DNA from: Labilibaculum euxinicum
GTDB lineage: Bacteria; Bacteroidota; Bacteroidia; Bacteroidales; Marinifilaceae
Direction: 5' to 3'
Assembly (NCBI RefSeq): GCF_009795715.1
Contig: NZ_WTCR01000008.1
Location: 182,787 to 246,786, forward strand
Length of the DNA stretch: 64,000 nucleotides
Shown: in pieces, positions 1-8,928 of the stretch
Layout of the letters: each line of letters begins with the position of its first letter
Position numbering within the stretch: position 1 is the first letter of the stretch
The notes under the pieces: generated by a model
What the model was told of the DNA's origin: nothing
The model's database searches: none
What the model saw: the letters and a program-made list of their open reading frames with translations, nothing else
Position numbers and translations under genes: made by a program

Positions 1-26
1 TTACAATGCCTTAATAAATACAAGGA

Positions 27-200
27 TTAATTAATTTTGCCACGGTTTTGTTTTTGCTGACAGAAGGAATACCTATTCCATATTTTTATCACTAAATTTG
101 CTAAGCTGAAAACAAATACAGCTTTAAAGTATTCAATTATTAAAATGAGACAGCAGATTAAATGATCTTTCTTCTCATCCTGAAATATTTCGGGAATCAT
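27..200 (-). CDS. Possible small membrane protein or gene remnant
   Basis: A 57-codon frame from the ATG at 200, divergent from nadE. It begins MIPEIFQDEKKDHLICC and then has one hydrophobic stretch. The charged KDH followed by a hydrophobic segment recalls small membrane proteins, but the C-terminal part is not convincing and could be a frameshifted tail. It occupies the only space where the nadE promoter can lie. It may be chance; no function is proposed. Confidence 0.2.
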   Translation of the reverse strand: MIPEIFQDEKKDHLICCLILIIEYFKAVFVFSLANLVIKIWNRYSFCQQKQNRGKIN

Positions 201-211
201 ATCTTTTAAGT

Positions 212-1858
212 ATGAAAATAGCATTAGCCCAATTAAACTATCATATTGGTAATTTCGAGAGCAACACTGAAAAAATTATTTCAGCAATCAATAAGTCACG
301 CAAAAGCGGCGTAGATTTGGTTCTGTTTTCAGAGTTAGCCATTTGTGGATATCCGCCAAAAGATTTACTGGAACGTAAGGAATTTGTTGAGAAATCTAAA
401 TCGGCACTTCAAAAAGTAGCGGAGCATTGCATTGATATTGCTGCCGTAATTGGAGGGCCATCAGTAAATCCTCATCCGAAAGGGAAAAATTTATACAACT
501 CTGCTTATTTCATTTCCAACGGGAAAATTGAGAGTATTCATAATAAAACTCTGTTGCCTAATTACGATATTTTCGACGAATACAGGTACTTTGAACCCAA
601 TACAGAATTCTCTTTGGTTGAATTGAAAGGAAAAAAAATTGCACTCACTATTTGTGAAGATTTATGGGAAACCCAACCTGTAGACAACAACTTTGCAAAA
701 TCAGCATTGTACACAATTTCACCAATGGAAGAGCTAAGCAAACTCAATCCTGATTTTGTGGTAAACATTGCAGCATCGCCATTTTCCTATAATCAGCAGG
801 ATTTGCGAACCAATATTTTGAAGGCAACTTCGGAAAGATATCAACTTCCAATATTCTACGTCAATCAGATTGGAGCGCACACCGAATTAATTTTTGACGG
901 TGACTCTTTGGTTATGAATTCGAAGGGAGAAGTAGCCAAACGATTAAATTATTTCGAGGAAGACTATCAGATAGTTGATCTTGAAGCAATTGAAAATCAA
1001 AAAGCAGAAGCCAGAAATGTAAATTACATAGAAAAAATTCATGATGCCTTGGTTTTAGGTCTGAAAGATTATTTCGGAAAAATGGGATTCACCAAAACAA
1101 CACTGGGGCTTTCAGGCGGAATTGATTCGGCAGTAACAGTGGTTTTGGCAGAACGAGCTCTTGGTAAAGAAAATGTGCGGGTTCTGCTGATGCCTTCCGA
1201 ATTCTCTTCGGATCACTCCATAAAAGACGCGGTAGATTTAGCAGAGAACTTAGGCATTCAATACGATATTGTCCCAATTCAGAATATTTTTCAGGAATTT
1301 CAAAAATCCTTAGGTCCAATATTCGGCGATCTCCCTTTTAATGTTGCTGAAGAAAATATACAGGCTCGCATAAGAGGAACATTAGTTATGGGCTTATCGA
1401 ATAAATTTGGACACATCCTTCTAAACACATCAAATAAGAGTGAATCGGCAGTTGGATACGGCACATTGTATGGAGACATGAATGGTGGCTTATCGGTACT
1501 TGGAGATGTTTACAAAACCGATGTTTTCAAATTGGCCTGGTTCATCAATAAAGATAAAGAGGTAATTCCAGAAAACTCAATTGTAAAACCACCATCAGCC
1601 GAATTACGTCCCGATCAAAAAGATTCGGATTCTTTACCAGATTACGATGTGTTAGACGGCATTTTATTTCGATATATAGAAAAAAATATGTCTTCAGAAG
1701 AAATTATTCAAGATGGTTTTGAAAGAGCAACGGTTCAAAAAGCCCTTAGGTTAGTCAATATGAATGAATACAAAAGATTCCAGACTCCGCCTATTTTACG
1801 CGTTTCATCGAAGGCTTTTGGCTTTGGCCGGAAAATCCCCTTAGTAGCAAAACACTAA
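212..1858 (+). CDS. nadE: Glutamine-dependent NAD+ synthetase
   Basis: Makes NAD+ from deamido-NAD+, ATP and glutamine, the last step of NAD biosynthesis in the cytoplasm. The 548 residues are the two-domain form. The N-terminal nitrilase-type glutaminase (about 1-260) carries the expected Glu (SELAICGYPP), Lys (NKTLLPNYDIFDEYR) and Cys (ICEDLWE). The C-terminal synthetase (about 270-548) has the ATP-pyrophosphatase P-loop LSGGIDSAV and the NKSESAVGYGTLYGD segment. The gene stands alone, with a start on ATG. The following gene is 155 bases away with its own -7 box, so it is probably monocistronic. The glutaminase domain implies direct use of glutamine rather than free ammonia. Confidence 0.96.
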   Translation: MKIALAQLNYHIGNFESNTEKIISAINKSRKSGVDLVLFSELAICGYPPKDLLERKEFVEKSKSALQKVAEHCIDIAAVIGGPSVNPHPKGKNLYNSAYFISNGKIESIHNKTLLPNYDIFDEYRYFEPNTEFSLVELKGKKIALTICEDLWETQPVDNNFAKSALYTISPMEELSKLNPDFVVNIAASPFSYNQQDLRTNILKATSERYQLPIFYVNQIGAHTELIFDGDSLVMNSKGEVAKRLNYFEEDYQIVDLEAIENQKAEARNVNYIEKIHDALVLGLKDYFGKMGFTKTTLGLSGGIDSAVTVVLAERALGKENVRVLLMPSEFSSDHSIKDAVDLAENLGIQYDIVPIQNIFQEFQKSLGPIFGDLPFNVAEENIQARIRGTLVMGLSNKFGHILLNTSNKSESAVGYGTLYGDMNGGLSVLGDVYKTDVFKLAWFINKDKEVIPENSIVKPPSAELRPDQKDSDSLPDYDVLDGILFRYIEKNMSSEEIIQDGFERATVQKALRLVNMNEYKRFQTPPILRVSSKAFGFGRKIPLVAKH

Positions 1859-1955
1859 TTAATGGGTATAAACACCTACTTAACAGCATGTTGTCGAACA
1901 TCACTTAAATAATGAATTATTTCTGTATTCATTTTCACATTTCATTTCATTTATA

Positions 1956-1963
1956 TACTTTTG
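1956..1963 (+). promoter_or_regulatory. -7 box TACTTTTG upstream of the Crp/Fnr gene
   Basis: Exact match to the Bacteroidetes -7 consensus TAnnTTTG, about 50 bases before the start codon. No clear TTTG at -33 is seen. Confidence 0.4.
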
Positions 1964-2013
1964 AAGTGTTTTAAAACATACAACGTATTTTAAATCCATA
2001 TTCCACCTTGTAT

Positions 2014-2730
2014 ATGATTGAGAATGATAGAAAATCCAGAGAGATTATTTGTGGGGAAGTAATTAATAATTCGAGTTCAGTATTTAATGTTCTAACTCCT
2101 TCTGAAAAAGAAGAGTTAATGGCGAACATGACCTGTTCTTTTTTTAAGAAAGGTGAATACATTTACAAAGAAGGTGAAAGACCAATTGGGCTTATTTGTT
2201 TGTCTGAAGGAAAAGTAAAGATATTTAAAGAAGGCGTAGGCGGTCGCGAGCAAATTGTTCGAATGGCAAAACCTATTGGTTTTATTGGATACCGTGCACT
2301 TTTTGCCGAAGAAAACAACATTGCTTCGGCTGTTGCAATTGAAGATTCTATAACCTGTACAGTTAGCTACGAATTGATGCTGAAATTTATTAAACCCAAT
2401 TCTGACCTTTCTTTGTGCATTATACGTTCGCTTTCTACCGAATTAGGATTTTCAAACAACAGAACAATCACCCTTACTCAGAAACACATTCGAGGAAGAT
2501 TGGCTGAATCGCTGCTTTTTCTTCGTGATACTTATGGTTTTGAAGATGATGAAGCAACCATTAAGGTTTATCTTTCGAGAGAAGATATCGCTAACCTATC
2601 GAATATGACAACATCAAATGCAATTCGTACACTTTCCACTTTTGCAAGCGAAGGAATCATTTCAATTGATGGCCGGAAAATTAAGATTTTAGATAAGGTT
2701 AGATTAGACCGGGTTAGTAAACTTGGATAA
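2014..2730 (+). CDS. Crp/Fnr-family transcriptional regulator
   Basis: A 238-residue regulator. Residues about 20-135 form the cyclic-nucleotide-binding-type beta barrel (FFKKGEYIYKEGERPIG, LSEGKVKIFKEGVGG). Residues about 155-230 form the winged helix, with recognition helix region LSREDIANLSNMTTSNAIR. The barrel lacks the full PRSA phosphate cassette of true cAMP receptors and there is no N-terminal cysteine cluster like FNR, so the signal cannot be named. I prefer ATG 2014 to the in-frame TTG at 2008. A hairpin terminator follows the stop. The targets are not evident from context. Confidence 0.9.
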   Translation: MIENDRKSREIICGEVINNSSSVFNVLTPSEKEELMANMTCSFFKKGEYIYKEGERPIGLICLSEGKVKIFKEGVGGREQIVRMAKPIGFIGYRALFAEENNIASAVAIEDSITCTVSYELMLKFIKPNSDLSLCIIRSLSTELGFSNNRTITLTQKHIRGRLAESLLFLRDTYGFEDDEATIKVYLSREDIANLSNMTTSNAIRTLSTFASEGIISIDGRKIKILDKVRLDRVSKLG

Positions 2731-2753
2731 GAGCTGCTTCTTAAAATATAGCA

Positions 2754-2785
2754 AGCCATCTCGTTAGGGATGGCTTTTATTTTGC
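2754..2785 (+). terminator. Rho-independent terminator after the Crp/Fnr gene
   Basis: Stem AGCCATC / GATGGCT with an 8-base loop, then a T-rich run (TTTATTTT), 24 bases after the stop. Confidence 0.75.
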
Positions 2786-2838
2786 AGTAGTAATTAGCAG
2801 GTGCAACAAAAGCTGAACAAATATTCGAACCCTGTGTG

Positions 2839-2920
2839 TTAGGGATTATAACGGATACCCCACAGCGAAGAATGAGCGAGGAATAGGAGTGAAAAGCCCG
2901 CCACGAGGAACGAGGGGAAC
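2839..2920. repeat. Intergenic repeat, copy 1
   Basis: A 27-base block at 2839-2865 (around GGATACCCCACAGCGAAG) matches 21 of 27 bases ungapped with 54618-54644. Both are followed by a GGAGTnA...AAAGCC segment. There is no reading frame of note. It looks like a dispersed non-coding repeat of this genome. Confidence 0.5.
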
Positions 2921-2933
2921 ACCCAAAATATTT

Positions 2934-5408
2934 TTATTCCTGAAAATAAACACGTTTTACCCGTCGCGAAATGGTGGTGAGAATTTCGTAGGGAATGGTA
3001 TCCAATTGTTCGGCCAATTTACTTACCGAATAATCGTCGCCAAAAATTAGAACGGAATCTCCTTCTTTAGCATCGGTATTGGTCAAATCGATCATACTCA
3101 TATCCATGCAAATATTGCCAACAACGGGCACCAATTGCCCATTCACCATTACTTTTCCAAGGCCGTTGCTCAGTTTACGATTGAAACCATCGGCATAACC
3201 TATTGGGATAACTCCAATGCGCGTATCGGTCTGTAATTGCCCTTTTCGTCCGTAACCTACGGTATTCTCTTTCGACACTTCTTTTATCTGCGAAATTGTA
3301 GTTTTTAAACTACTCACATTCATCAGTTTTTCCTGATGTATGGCACTGATTCCATAAAGACCAATTCCCAAACGAACCATATTGAATTGTGCTTGCGGAA
3401 AACGTTCGATACCGGCTGAATTTAAAATATGCCGATCGATAGGATACGAAAACTGCGACAATATTTGATCGCTCCATTGGGTAAACGAATCAATTTGCCT
3501 AGTCGTAAAATCATCGTGTTGCTGCTCATCTGCACCCGCCAAATGGGAAAATACAGAACTGATAAAGAAATGATCATTGTTCACAATCAGTGACAACAAA
3601 GTATCAATATCGTGATGAACAAAACCCAAACGATTCATTCCTGTATCCAGTTTTATGTGAATAGGATAGTTTCTTACTCCATTTCGCTTTAATGCTTTTT
3701 CAAATTCAAGACAAATAGTCTGATTGTATATTTCTGGCTCAAGGCGATACTCAATCATGGTGTCGAAACTGTGAGGCTCCGGATTCATCACCATAATTGG
3801 GATCGTGATTCCTGCGTTTCTTAGTTCAACACCTTCGTCGGCTATGGCAACGGCTAAATAATTAACCCGGTGATATTGCAGTAAATTAGCAATTTCGGTT
3901 GATCCGCTTCCGTAAGAAAAAGCTTTCACCATTACCACCAGTTTGGTACTTGGTTTTAATAAGGAACGGAAGTAGTTCAGATTGTGAACCATGGCATTTA
4001 AGTTCACTTCCAGAACCGTTTGGTGTGCTTTGTATTGAAGCGCATTTGAAATTCTCTCAAAATGAAAATTTCTTGCTCCTTTTATCAGAATAATTTCGTC
4101 CTTAAACTGATTTCGATTCAAATCTGCCAGAAATACATCGGTTGAGCGATAAAAAGAAGCATTGCAGGTAAATAGTTTAGATTGCGACGAAATACCTTCC
4201 CCAATACCAATCAGACGATTTATTTTCTTCTGTTCGAGCAATTTGGATATCGCCTTGTAAAGCTGATGATTTGTATAACCCGATTGAAAAATATCTGATA
4301 AAATAATGGTTTTGCTCTTATCTTTTTGCTGCTGATTCATTAAATCCAAGGCAATTCCAAGCGAACCCAAATCTGAATTGTAATAATCATTAATTAGTGT
4401 ACAATCACCTATTCCTTCTTTGATTTCCAATCGCATGGCAACTGGTTCTAATTTCGGGAATCGTTCTTTTATGGTTTCATCATCAACATTCAGGTTTAGC
4501 AAACAGAGCCAGCAGGTAATTGCATTATCAATTGAGGCTTTATCACTAAAAGGCAAATTTATCTCTTTTGTTTCCTTCTTATATTTGATTTTAATGAATG
4601 TTCGGTTCCCTTTTATTTCTTCCGAAACAACCATCAAATTGGCAGCCTGATTTCTTGACCAGGAAATCAATTCTCTATTCTGTCCATACCGGGACTTTAA
4701 AGATTCATCTACAAGTTTATTATCGGCACAATACACAATCGAATCGCAGGAAGAGAATAATTTTATCTTCTCTTCTAATTTCTGAACTTCATCCTTAAAA
4801 TTCTCGCGATGTGCATCCCCAAAATGAGTAAAAATCCCATAGGTAGGTTGAATAATTTTTGAGAGTTGATCCATTTCTCCCGGTTGAGAAATACCAGCCT
4901 CAAAAATAGCCAAATTGGCCTCACTGTTCATGTTCCAGACAGAAAGCGGAACTCCCACCTGAGAATTATAGCTTTTGGGACTACGAACAATAGAATACGA
5001 TTCATTCAACAACTGATACAGCCACTCTTTTACAATGGTTTTTCCATTGCTGCCGGTAATTCCTATTACGGGAAAAGAGAAATTCTTTCGGTGATTTTCG
5101 GCCAAATTCTGCAAGGCAATAAGCGTGTCGTGAACCAAAACAAAGCCGGCCTCAGGATACTGTTTTAAATCTGTACTTTCAGAATTACTCACAACAAATG
5201 CGCGTACCCCTTTTTGATACAAATCTTTGATGTATAAATGACCATCGTGCCGCGCACCAACTAAAGCAAAAAAAAGTGTTTCTCCCGGAAGTTGTAACGA
5301 CCTGCTGTCTATCGAAAGGGTTTTAACAATGAGATTTTCTTTCCCATAACAAACACCTCCTGTGATAGAAGCTACCGATTCAATAGTATATGATTGCGCA
5401 ACAGTCAT
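2934..5408 (-). CDS. murF-alr: Bifunctional MurF ligase / alanine racemase
   Basis: One polypeptide with two peptidoglycan-precursor activities: the N-terminal half adds D-Ala-D-Ala to UDP-MurNAc-tripeptide, and the C-terminal half makes D-Ala from L-Ala. From the ATG at 5408 it is 824 residues. The Mur ligase P-loop GITGSNGKT lies near residue 110, followed by central and C-terminal ligase domains. Alanine racemase starts near residue 465, with the PLP lysine in VKAFSYGSGS and the catalytic tyrosine in VGYGRKGQ. The fusion is known in Bacteroidetes. A longer reading from 5468 would overlap tdk by 49 bases, so the 5408 start, 11 bases past the tdk stop, is preferred. The gene is probably co-transcribed with tdk. 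ddl at 37.1 kb supplies the D-Ala-D-Ala dipeptide. Confidence 0.95.
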   Translation of the reverse strand: MTVAQSYTIESVASITGGVCYGKENLIVKTLSIDSRSLQLPGETLFFALVGARHDGHLYIKDLYQKGVRAFVVSNSESTDLKQYPEAGFVLVHDTLIALQNLAENHRKNFSFPVIGITGSNGKTIVKEWLYQLLNESYSIVRSPKSYNSQVGVPLSVWNMNSEANLAIFEAGISQPGEMDQLSKIIQPTYGIFTHFGDAHRENFKDEVQKLEEKIKLFSSCDSIVYCADNKLVDESLKSRYGQNRELISWSRNQAANLMVVSEEIKGNRTFIKIKYKKETKEINLPFSDKASIDNAITCWLCLLNLNVDDETIKERFPKLEPVAMRLEIKEGIGDCTLINDYYNSDLGSLGIALDLMNQQQKDKSKTIILSDIFQSGYTNHQLYKAISKLLEQKKINRLIGIGEGISSQSKLFTCNASFYRSTDVFLADLNRNQFKDEIILIKGARNFHFERISNALQYKAHQTVLEVNLNAMVHNLNYFRSLLKPSTKLVVMVKAFSYGSGSTEIANLLQYHRVNYLAVAIADEGVELRNAGITIPIMVMNPEPHSFDTMIEYRLEPEIYNQTICLEFEKALKRNGVRNYPIHIKLDTGMNRLGFVHHDIDTLLSLIVNNDHFFISSVFSHLAGADEQQHDDFTTRQIDSFTQWSDQILSQFSYPIDRHILNSAGIERFPQAQFNMVRLGIGLYGISAIHQEKLMNVSSLKTTISQIKEVSKENTVGYGRKGQLQTDTRIGVIPIGYADGFNRKLSNGLGKVMVNGQLVPVVGNICMDMSMIDLTNTDAKEGDSVLIFGDDYSVSKLAEQLDTIPYEILTTISRRVKRVYFQE

Positions 5409-5419
5409 AATACATCCAC

Positions 5420-6010
5420 TTATTTTGTTGAAGATGTTCTGTAAATTTTCTGGTAACAATTTCGGCAAAGCGGTTCATATTCACTCTTTTCGCCTAACAA
5501 CACTAATTTATCAGCCTCGGCCAAACGATGTGAGTAATTGGCCAGATTTCCACAACGCATACAAACTGCATGAACTTTGGTAACATATTCTGCAGTAGCC
5601 ATAATACTAGGAATCGGGCCAAAAGGATTGCCTTTAAAATCCATATCCAAGCCGGCAACAATCACCCGAATACCCTGATTGGCCAATTCGTTACAAACGT
5701 CAGACAAGCCGGCATCAAAAAACTGAGCTTCATCAATACCTACCACATCAACATTACTGGCAAGCAACAATATATTTGCTGATGTTTCAACGGGGGTTGA
5801 CCGAATGGAGTTGGAATTGTGCGATACTACTTCGTCCTCAGAGTATCTCACATCAATATGAGGTTTAAATATTTCAACATTCTGACGGGCAATTTTTGCC
5901 CGGTTCAACCGACGAATCAATTCTTCGGTTTTACCCGAAAACATAGAACCAACTATTACTTCGATCCAACCATTACTGCCAGCTCTGTTAATATCATTCT
6001 CAAGAAACAT
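5420..6010 (-). CDS. tdk: Thymidine kinase
   Basis: Type II thymidine kinase that phosphorylates thymidine (and deoxyuridine) in pyrimidine salvage. The 196 residues include the P-loop [14 protein letters not shown] near 22-35, the Walker B-like DEAQFFD, and four structural zinc cysteines arranged as CMRC and CRNC. It is the first gene of a likely two-gene unit with murF-alr, with an 11-base gap. A TATTTTTG -7 box sits 34-41 bases upstream. Confidence 0.95.
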   Translation of the reverse strand: MFLENDINRAGSNGWIEVIVGSMFSGKTEELIRRLNRAKIARQNVEIFKPHIDVRYSEDEVVSHNSNSIRSTPVETSANILLLASNVDVVGIDEAQFFDAGLSDVCNELANQGIRVIVAGLDMDFKGNPFGPIPSIMATAEYVTKVHAVCMRCGNLANYSHRLAEADKLVLLGEKSEYEPLCRNCYQKIYRTSSTK

Positions 6011-6043
6011 GTGATAAACTTTAGGTTATTTTACATAGATAGA

Positions 6044-6051
6044 CAAAAATA
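6044..6051 (-). promoter_or_regulatory. -7 box TATTTTTG for tdk-murF-alr
   Basis: Exact TAnnTTTG match on the minus strand, 34 bases before the tdk ATG. No TTTG at the expected -33 position. Confidence 0.4.
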
Positions 6052-6171
6052 GGAAAACACTTTCATACTTGCATTACTGAGCTAATAAACTTTTAAACAA
6101 TACCTCCCTAAAAAATATTTTGTTTGAACCGAAAAAACCACTCAACCAATCAATACAAAAAAAATTAGCTT

Positions 6172-6179
6172 TACTTTTG
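6172..6179 (+). promoter_or_regulatory. -7 box TACTTTTG before the 6223 gene
   Basis: Exact TAnnTTTG match, about 43 bases before the ATG. It lies on the opposite strand from the tdk promoter, giving a divergent pair. Confidence 0.35.
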
Positions 6180-6222
6180 TAAATTAGTACATAGAATTCT
6201 GTTGCATATTAAAATTCTGGTT

Positions 6223-6855
6223 ATGGATAATAAACTAGTCATTCAACTGCTTAAAAGTAAAACCGAAGAAATTCAAAACTTACTGGAACATTTCACTAAT
6301 AAGCCTGAGGATTTAAGTGATAGTATTGAGTTACTTGATTCCAGAATACTGGGTTTAAGTCAGGATTTTAATATCCTGAAAAAGAATTGTGAATTAAAAC
6401 CAACAGAGACTGTTTCACCAAATGTTCCTGAAGAAATTATTTCTGCTTCGCCTGAACCAATCAAAAAAGAAATTGAGTTTTCTGATACAAGTTCTGAAAA
6501 ACAACAGGTAATTGACAATATCAGTCCTGAAAAACCTGAAATTGAAGAAAAAGAACAAATAGAATCAGAAATTGTAACCCAAAACGTTCAATCGGAACCT
6601 ATTCAACTGATTGGCGAGAAACTTCCATCTCAAAAACTGAAAGATATTCAGTCGGCTATTGGAATTAATGATCGCTTTTTGTTTGCCCGTGAGCTTTTCG
6701 AAAACAATATAGATGAATACAATACAGCTATTTCCTTCATAAATAAAGCAGGTACTTTTGAATCTGTTATGAATTGGATAAAAGCTGAAAAAGAGTGGGA
6801 TCTGGAGGATCCTACCGTAACCCAATTCATCGAAATCACCAAAAGAAAATTTTAA
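6223..6855 (+). CDS. Conserved hypothetical protein, acidic linker type
   Basis: A 210-residue cytoplasmic protein with no signal peptide. Residues 1-60 are a probable coiled coil. Residues about 65-130 are a Glu/Pro/Ser-rich low-complexity linker. The C-terminal 80 residues look folded (NDRFLFARELFENN, ESVMNWIKAEKEWD). I know similar C-termini only as unnamed Bacteroidetes proteins. ATG 6223 is preferred over the upstream TTG at 6202. The stop is 2 bases from rsmI, so the two are probably translated from one message. Function unknown. Confidence 0.75.
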   Translation: MDNKLVIQLLKSKTEEIQNLLEHFTNKPEDLSDSIELLDSRILGLSQDFNILKKNCELKPTETVSPNVPEEIISASPEPIKKEIEFSDTSSEKQQVIDNISPEKPEIEEKEQIESEIVTQNVQSEPIQLIGEKLPSQKLKDIQSAIGINDRFLFARELFENNIDEYNTAISFINKAGTFESVMNWIKAEKEWDLEDPTVTQFIEITKRKF

Positions 6856-6857
6856 AC

Positions 6858-7571
6858 ATGTCGAAACTATACCTTGTTCCAACTCCAATTGGAAATTTAG
6901 AAGATATTACCTTAAGAGCTTTACGAATATTAAAAGAAGTAGATTTAATTCTTGCTGAAGACACAAGAACATCTGGGTTTTTATTAAAACATTTCGAAAT
7001 TTCAAAACCCTTACACTCTCATCACAAATTTAACGAACACAAAACGGCCGAAAACATCGTTAACCGAATTAAAGCCGGTGAAACCATTGCCTTAATATCT
7101 GATGCAGGAACACCGGCTATTTCAGATCCCGGGTTCTTTTTGGTGAAACATTGTCTTGATAATGGAATTGATGTTGAATGTTTACCAGGAGCAACAGCAT
7201 TTGTCCCTGCTTTAGTGAATTCCGGGTTGCCAAATGAAAAATTTTGTTTCGAAGGATTTTTACCGCAAAAAAAAGGGCGTCAGTCTAAATTAGACGAACT
7301 GGCGGAAGAATCAAGAACAATGATTTTTTATGAATCTCCACACCGCCTGGTGAAAAGCTTAGAGCAATTTGCTGAAGTAATGGGAGAAGATAGAAAAGCA
7401 TCTGTATCCCGTGAGTTAACCAAACTATATGAAGAAAATGTACGTGGCACTCTCGCTGAACTAATCGCTCATTTCAGTTCGAAAACTGTGAAAGGTGAAA
7501 TTGTAATTGTTATTGGAGGTAAGCTTGTTGAGAAAAAGAAGAAAGAATACATAAAAAAGGACCGACAGTAA
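6858..7571 (+). CDS. rsmI: 16S rRNA (cytidine-1402-2'-O)-methyltransferase
   Basis: Transfers a methyl group from SAM to the 2'-O of C1402 in the ribosomal P-site region. The 237 residues are a tetrapyrrole-methylase fold. The N-terminus LYLVPTPIGNLEDITLRAL, the motif AEDTRTSGFLLKHF and the SAM-loop region SDAGTPAISDPG are typical of the family. ATG 6858 is used because it matches the conserved MSKLYLVPTPIGNL start and directly follows the previous stop. The lysine-rich tail (KKKKEYIKKDR) is unremarkable. Confidence 0.95.
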   Translation: MSKLYLVPTPIGNLEDITLRALRILKEVDLILAEDTRTSGFLLKHFEISKPLHSHHKFNEHKTAENIVNRIKAGETIALISDAGTPAISDPGFFLVKHCLDNGIDVECLPGATAFVPALVNSGLPNEKFCFEGFLPQKKGRQSKLDELAEESRTMIFYESPHRLVKSLEQFAEVMGEDRKASVSRELTKLYEENVRGTLAELIAHFSSKTVKGEIVIVIGGKLVEKKKKEYIKKDRQ

Positions 7572-7654
7572 AACAAAGGCTAAAAGCTTTGCAATTCCCC
7601 ATTCATGATTTAGCTATAAGAACTACATTATGAATTTATAATTCTTAACTGTCA

Positions 7655-8713
7655 TTAGTCTTCGTGTGAGAATTTAGGACAAGAGATTGCCTTATCACCC
7701 AATTTTTTGACTTTCTGACGACGTTTCAACTTTCGGATTTCCCTGGGATTGGAATAGTTGTAATTATAAGTCAGAGAAATCTCCAAACCACCTCTGTTAG
7801 AAGATGCAGCCTGTAAATCAGAGACATTAATATCGTAGCTAATCATAAATTTCATGCGGTTTTTCTCATATCCGAATGCTGGAATAATATCCTGAGTAAA
7901 ACGATACCATAATCCGTAATGAAGAATGGTGCCTTTTTCTCCATACAACATCATAAAATTGGTTCCGGCAATCCACTCGTTTGAACTACTCTCGGTAGTA
8001 TGCATAATTTCAGGCTTGACATATAATCTCGAAGATAATCTGGACTCTACTCCTCCATGCCATGCAAATCGTCTTTTAAGGTTATTGGTGATTGCGTAAA
8101 AGGATTCATTGGGTTGATTTATATGACTAATTGCCATCCCCATAAAATATTTTGATTTCCCTTTAAAAAATGTAACCATAGTACCAGCAGAAAAGTCAGT
8201 ATAAAATAAAGATTGTGTTCCTAAAGGTTCTCCTGTTTGATAATTTGGATCGAAAAGTGTGCCATCCCATTGATCATCAAAAACCAATTTGTTATAATCA
8301 ACCGATTTATTAACTAATTCCAAACCAAGTCCCACATGTAAAAACAATGTATTCCCTGCATTCAGACTTTTATTTAATGATCCGGAAAACATAACCTGAG
8401 TAGTTTTTAAACTACCTTCTCCCGCTTTATCATTGAAAATCATACCTCCAACACCAAGCCAGGAAGAACTCAATAGTTGAGTCGATAATTTACCATCTAC
8501 AAAAACTGCCTGAGAAACAAAAGGTGTTGTTACACTATTCCACTGGTTACGATAATTCATCCCACCCCTAAGATTATAATCAGAATTTCCTGTAAGAGCT
8601 GGATTTAACAATAATGGTATAGAATAGAATTGAGAAGAGTGCACACGCTGTGCGAAGACTTGACAGACCCCGAATAACGATATCAGTATAAAAACAATTA
8701 AACTCTTCCTCAT
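7655..8713 (-). CDS. PorP/SprF-family T9SS outer-membrane protein
   Basis: A 352-residue exported protein. It has a signal peptide ending near VFAQ (residue about 21) and then the family start RVHSSQFYSIPLLLNPALTG, characteristic of PorP/SprF. The rest alternates short beta strands, as in an outer-membrane barrel. In gliding bacteria SprF is needed for delivery of SprB, whose C-terminal domain is of type B (family knowledge). Here the upstream gene encodes a type B domain protein, so this is its likely partner. ATG 8713 is preferred to the TTG at 8719. A hairpin and a -7 box in the 209-base gap upstream suggest it may also be transcribed on its own. Confidence 0.88.
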   Translation of the reverse strand: MRKSLIVFILISLFGVCQVFAQRVHSSQFYSIPLLLNPALTGNSDYNLRGGMNYRNQWNSVTTPFVSQAVFVDGKLSTQLLSSSWLGVGGMIFNDKAGEGSLKTTQVMFSGSLNKSLNAGNTLFLHVGLGLELVNKSVDYNKLVFDDQWDGTLFDPNYQTGEPLGTQSLFYTDFSAGTMVTFFKGKSKYFMGMAISHINQPNESFYAITNNLKRRFAWHGGVESRLSSRLYVKPEIMHTTESSSNEWIAGTNFMMLYGEKGTILHYGLWYRFTQDIIPAFGYEKNRMKFMISYDINVSDLQAASSNRGGLEISLTYNYNYSNPREIRKLKRRQKVKKLGDKAISCPKFSHED

Positions 8714-8780
8714 ATCCAATTTTACGGGTCTTTCAGCCGATTAGCAAAGATTTTCAACCAGCAAAACGAAATACCCCAAG

Positions 8781-8788
8781 CAAAAATA
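8781..8788 (-). promoter_or_regulatory. -7 box TATTTTTG for the PorP/SprF gene
   Basis: Exact TAnnTTTG match 67 bases upstream of the ATG, just beyond the hairpin at 8795-8818. Confidence 0.35.
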
Positions 8789-8794
8789 TAAAAA

Positions 8795-8818
8795 TGGGTA
8801 ATAATAGCCTATTACCCA
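8795..8818 (-). terminator. Hairpin terminator after the type B anchor gene
   Basis: Perfect 9-bp stem TGGGTAATA / TATTACCCA with a 6-base loop, then TTTTTATATTTTT on the minus strand. It could end or reduce transcription before the PorP/SprF gene. Confidence 0.6.
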
Positions 8819-8928
8819 CTGTGAAATATTTTATATTACATTTATTTTTTTGCGACAAATTATTTGGCATAAATATAATTAATATGATGAAATTTAACAG
8901 TAATAATCCATTTTATTCATCAACTATA

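Noticed and set aside
2934..5408. Two separate genes murF and alr
   Set aside because: The frame runs without interruption through both domains and the fusion is a known Bacteroidetes arrangement.
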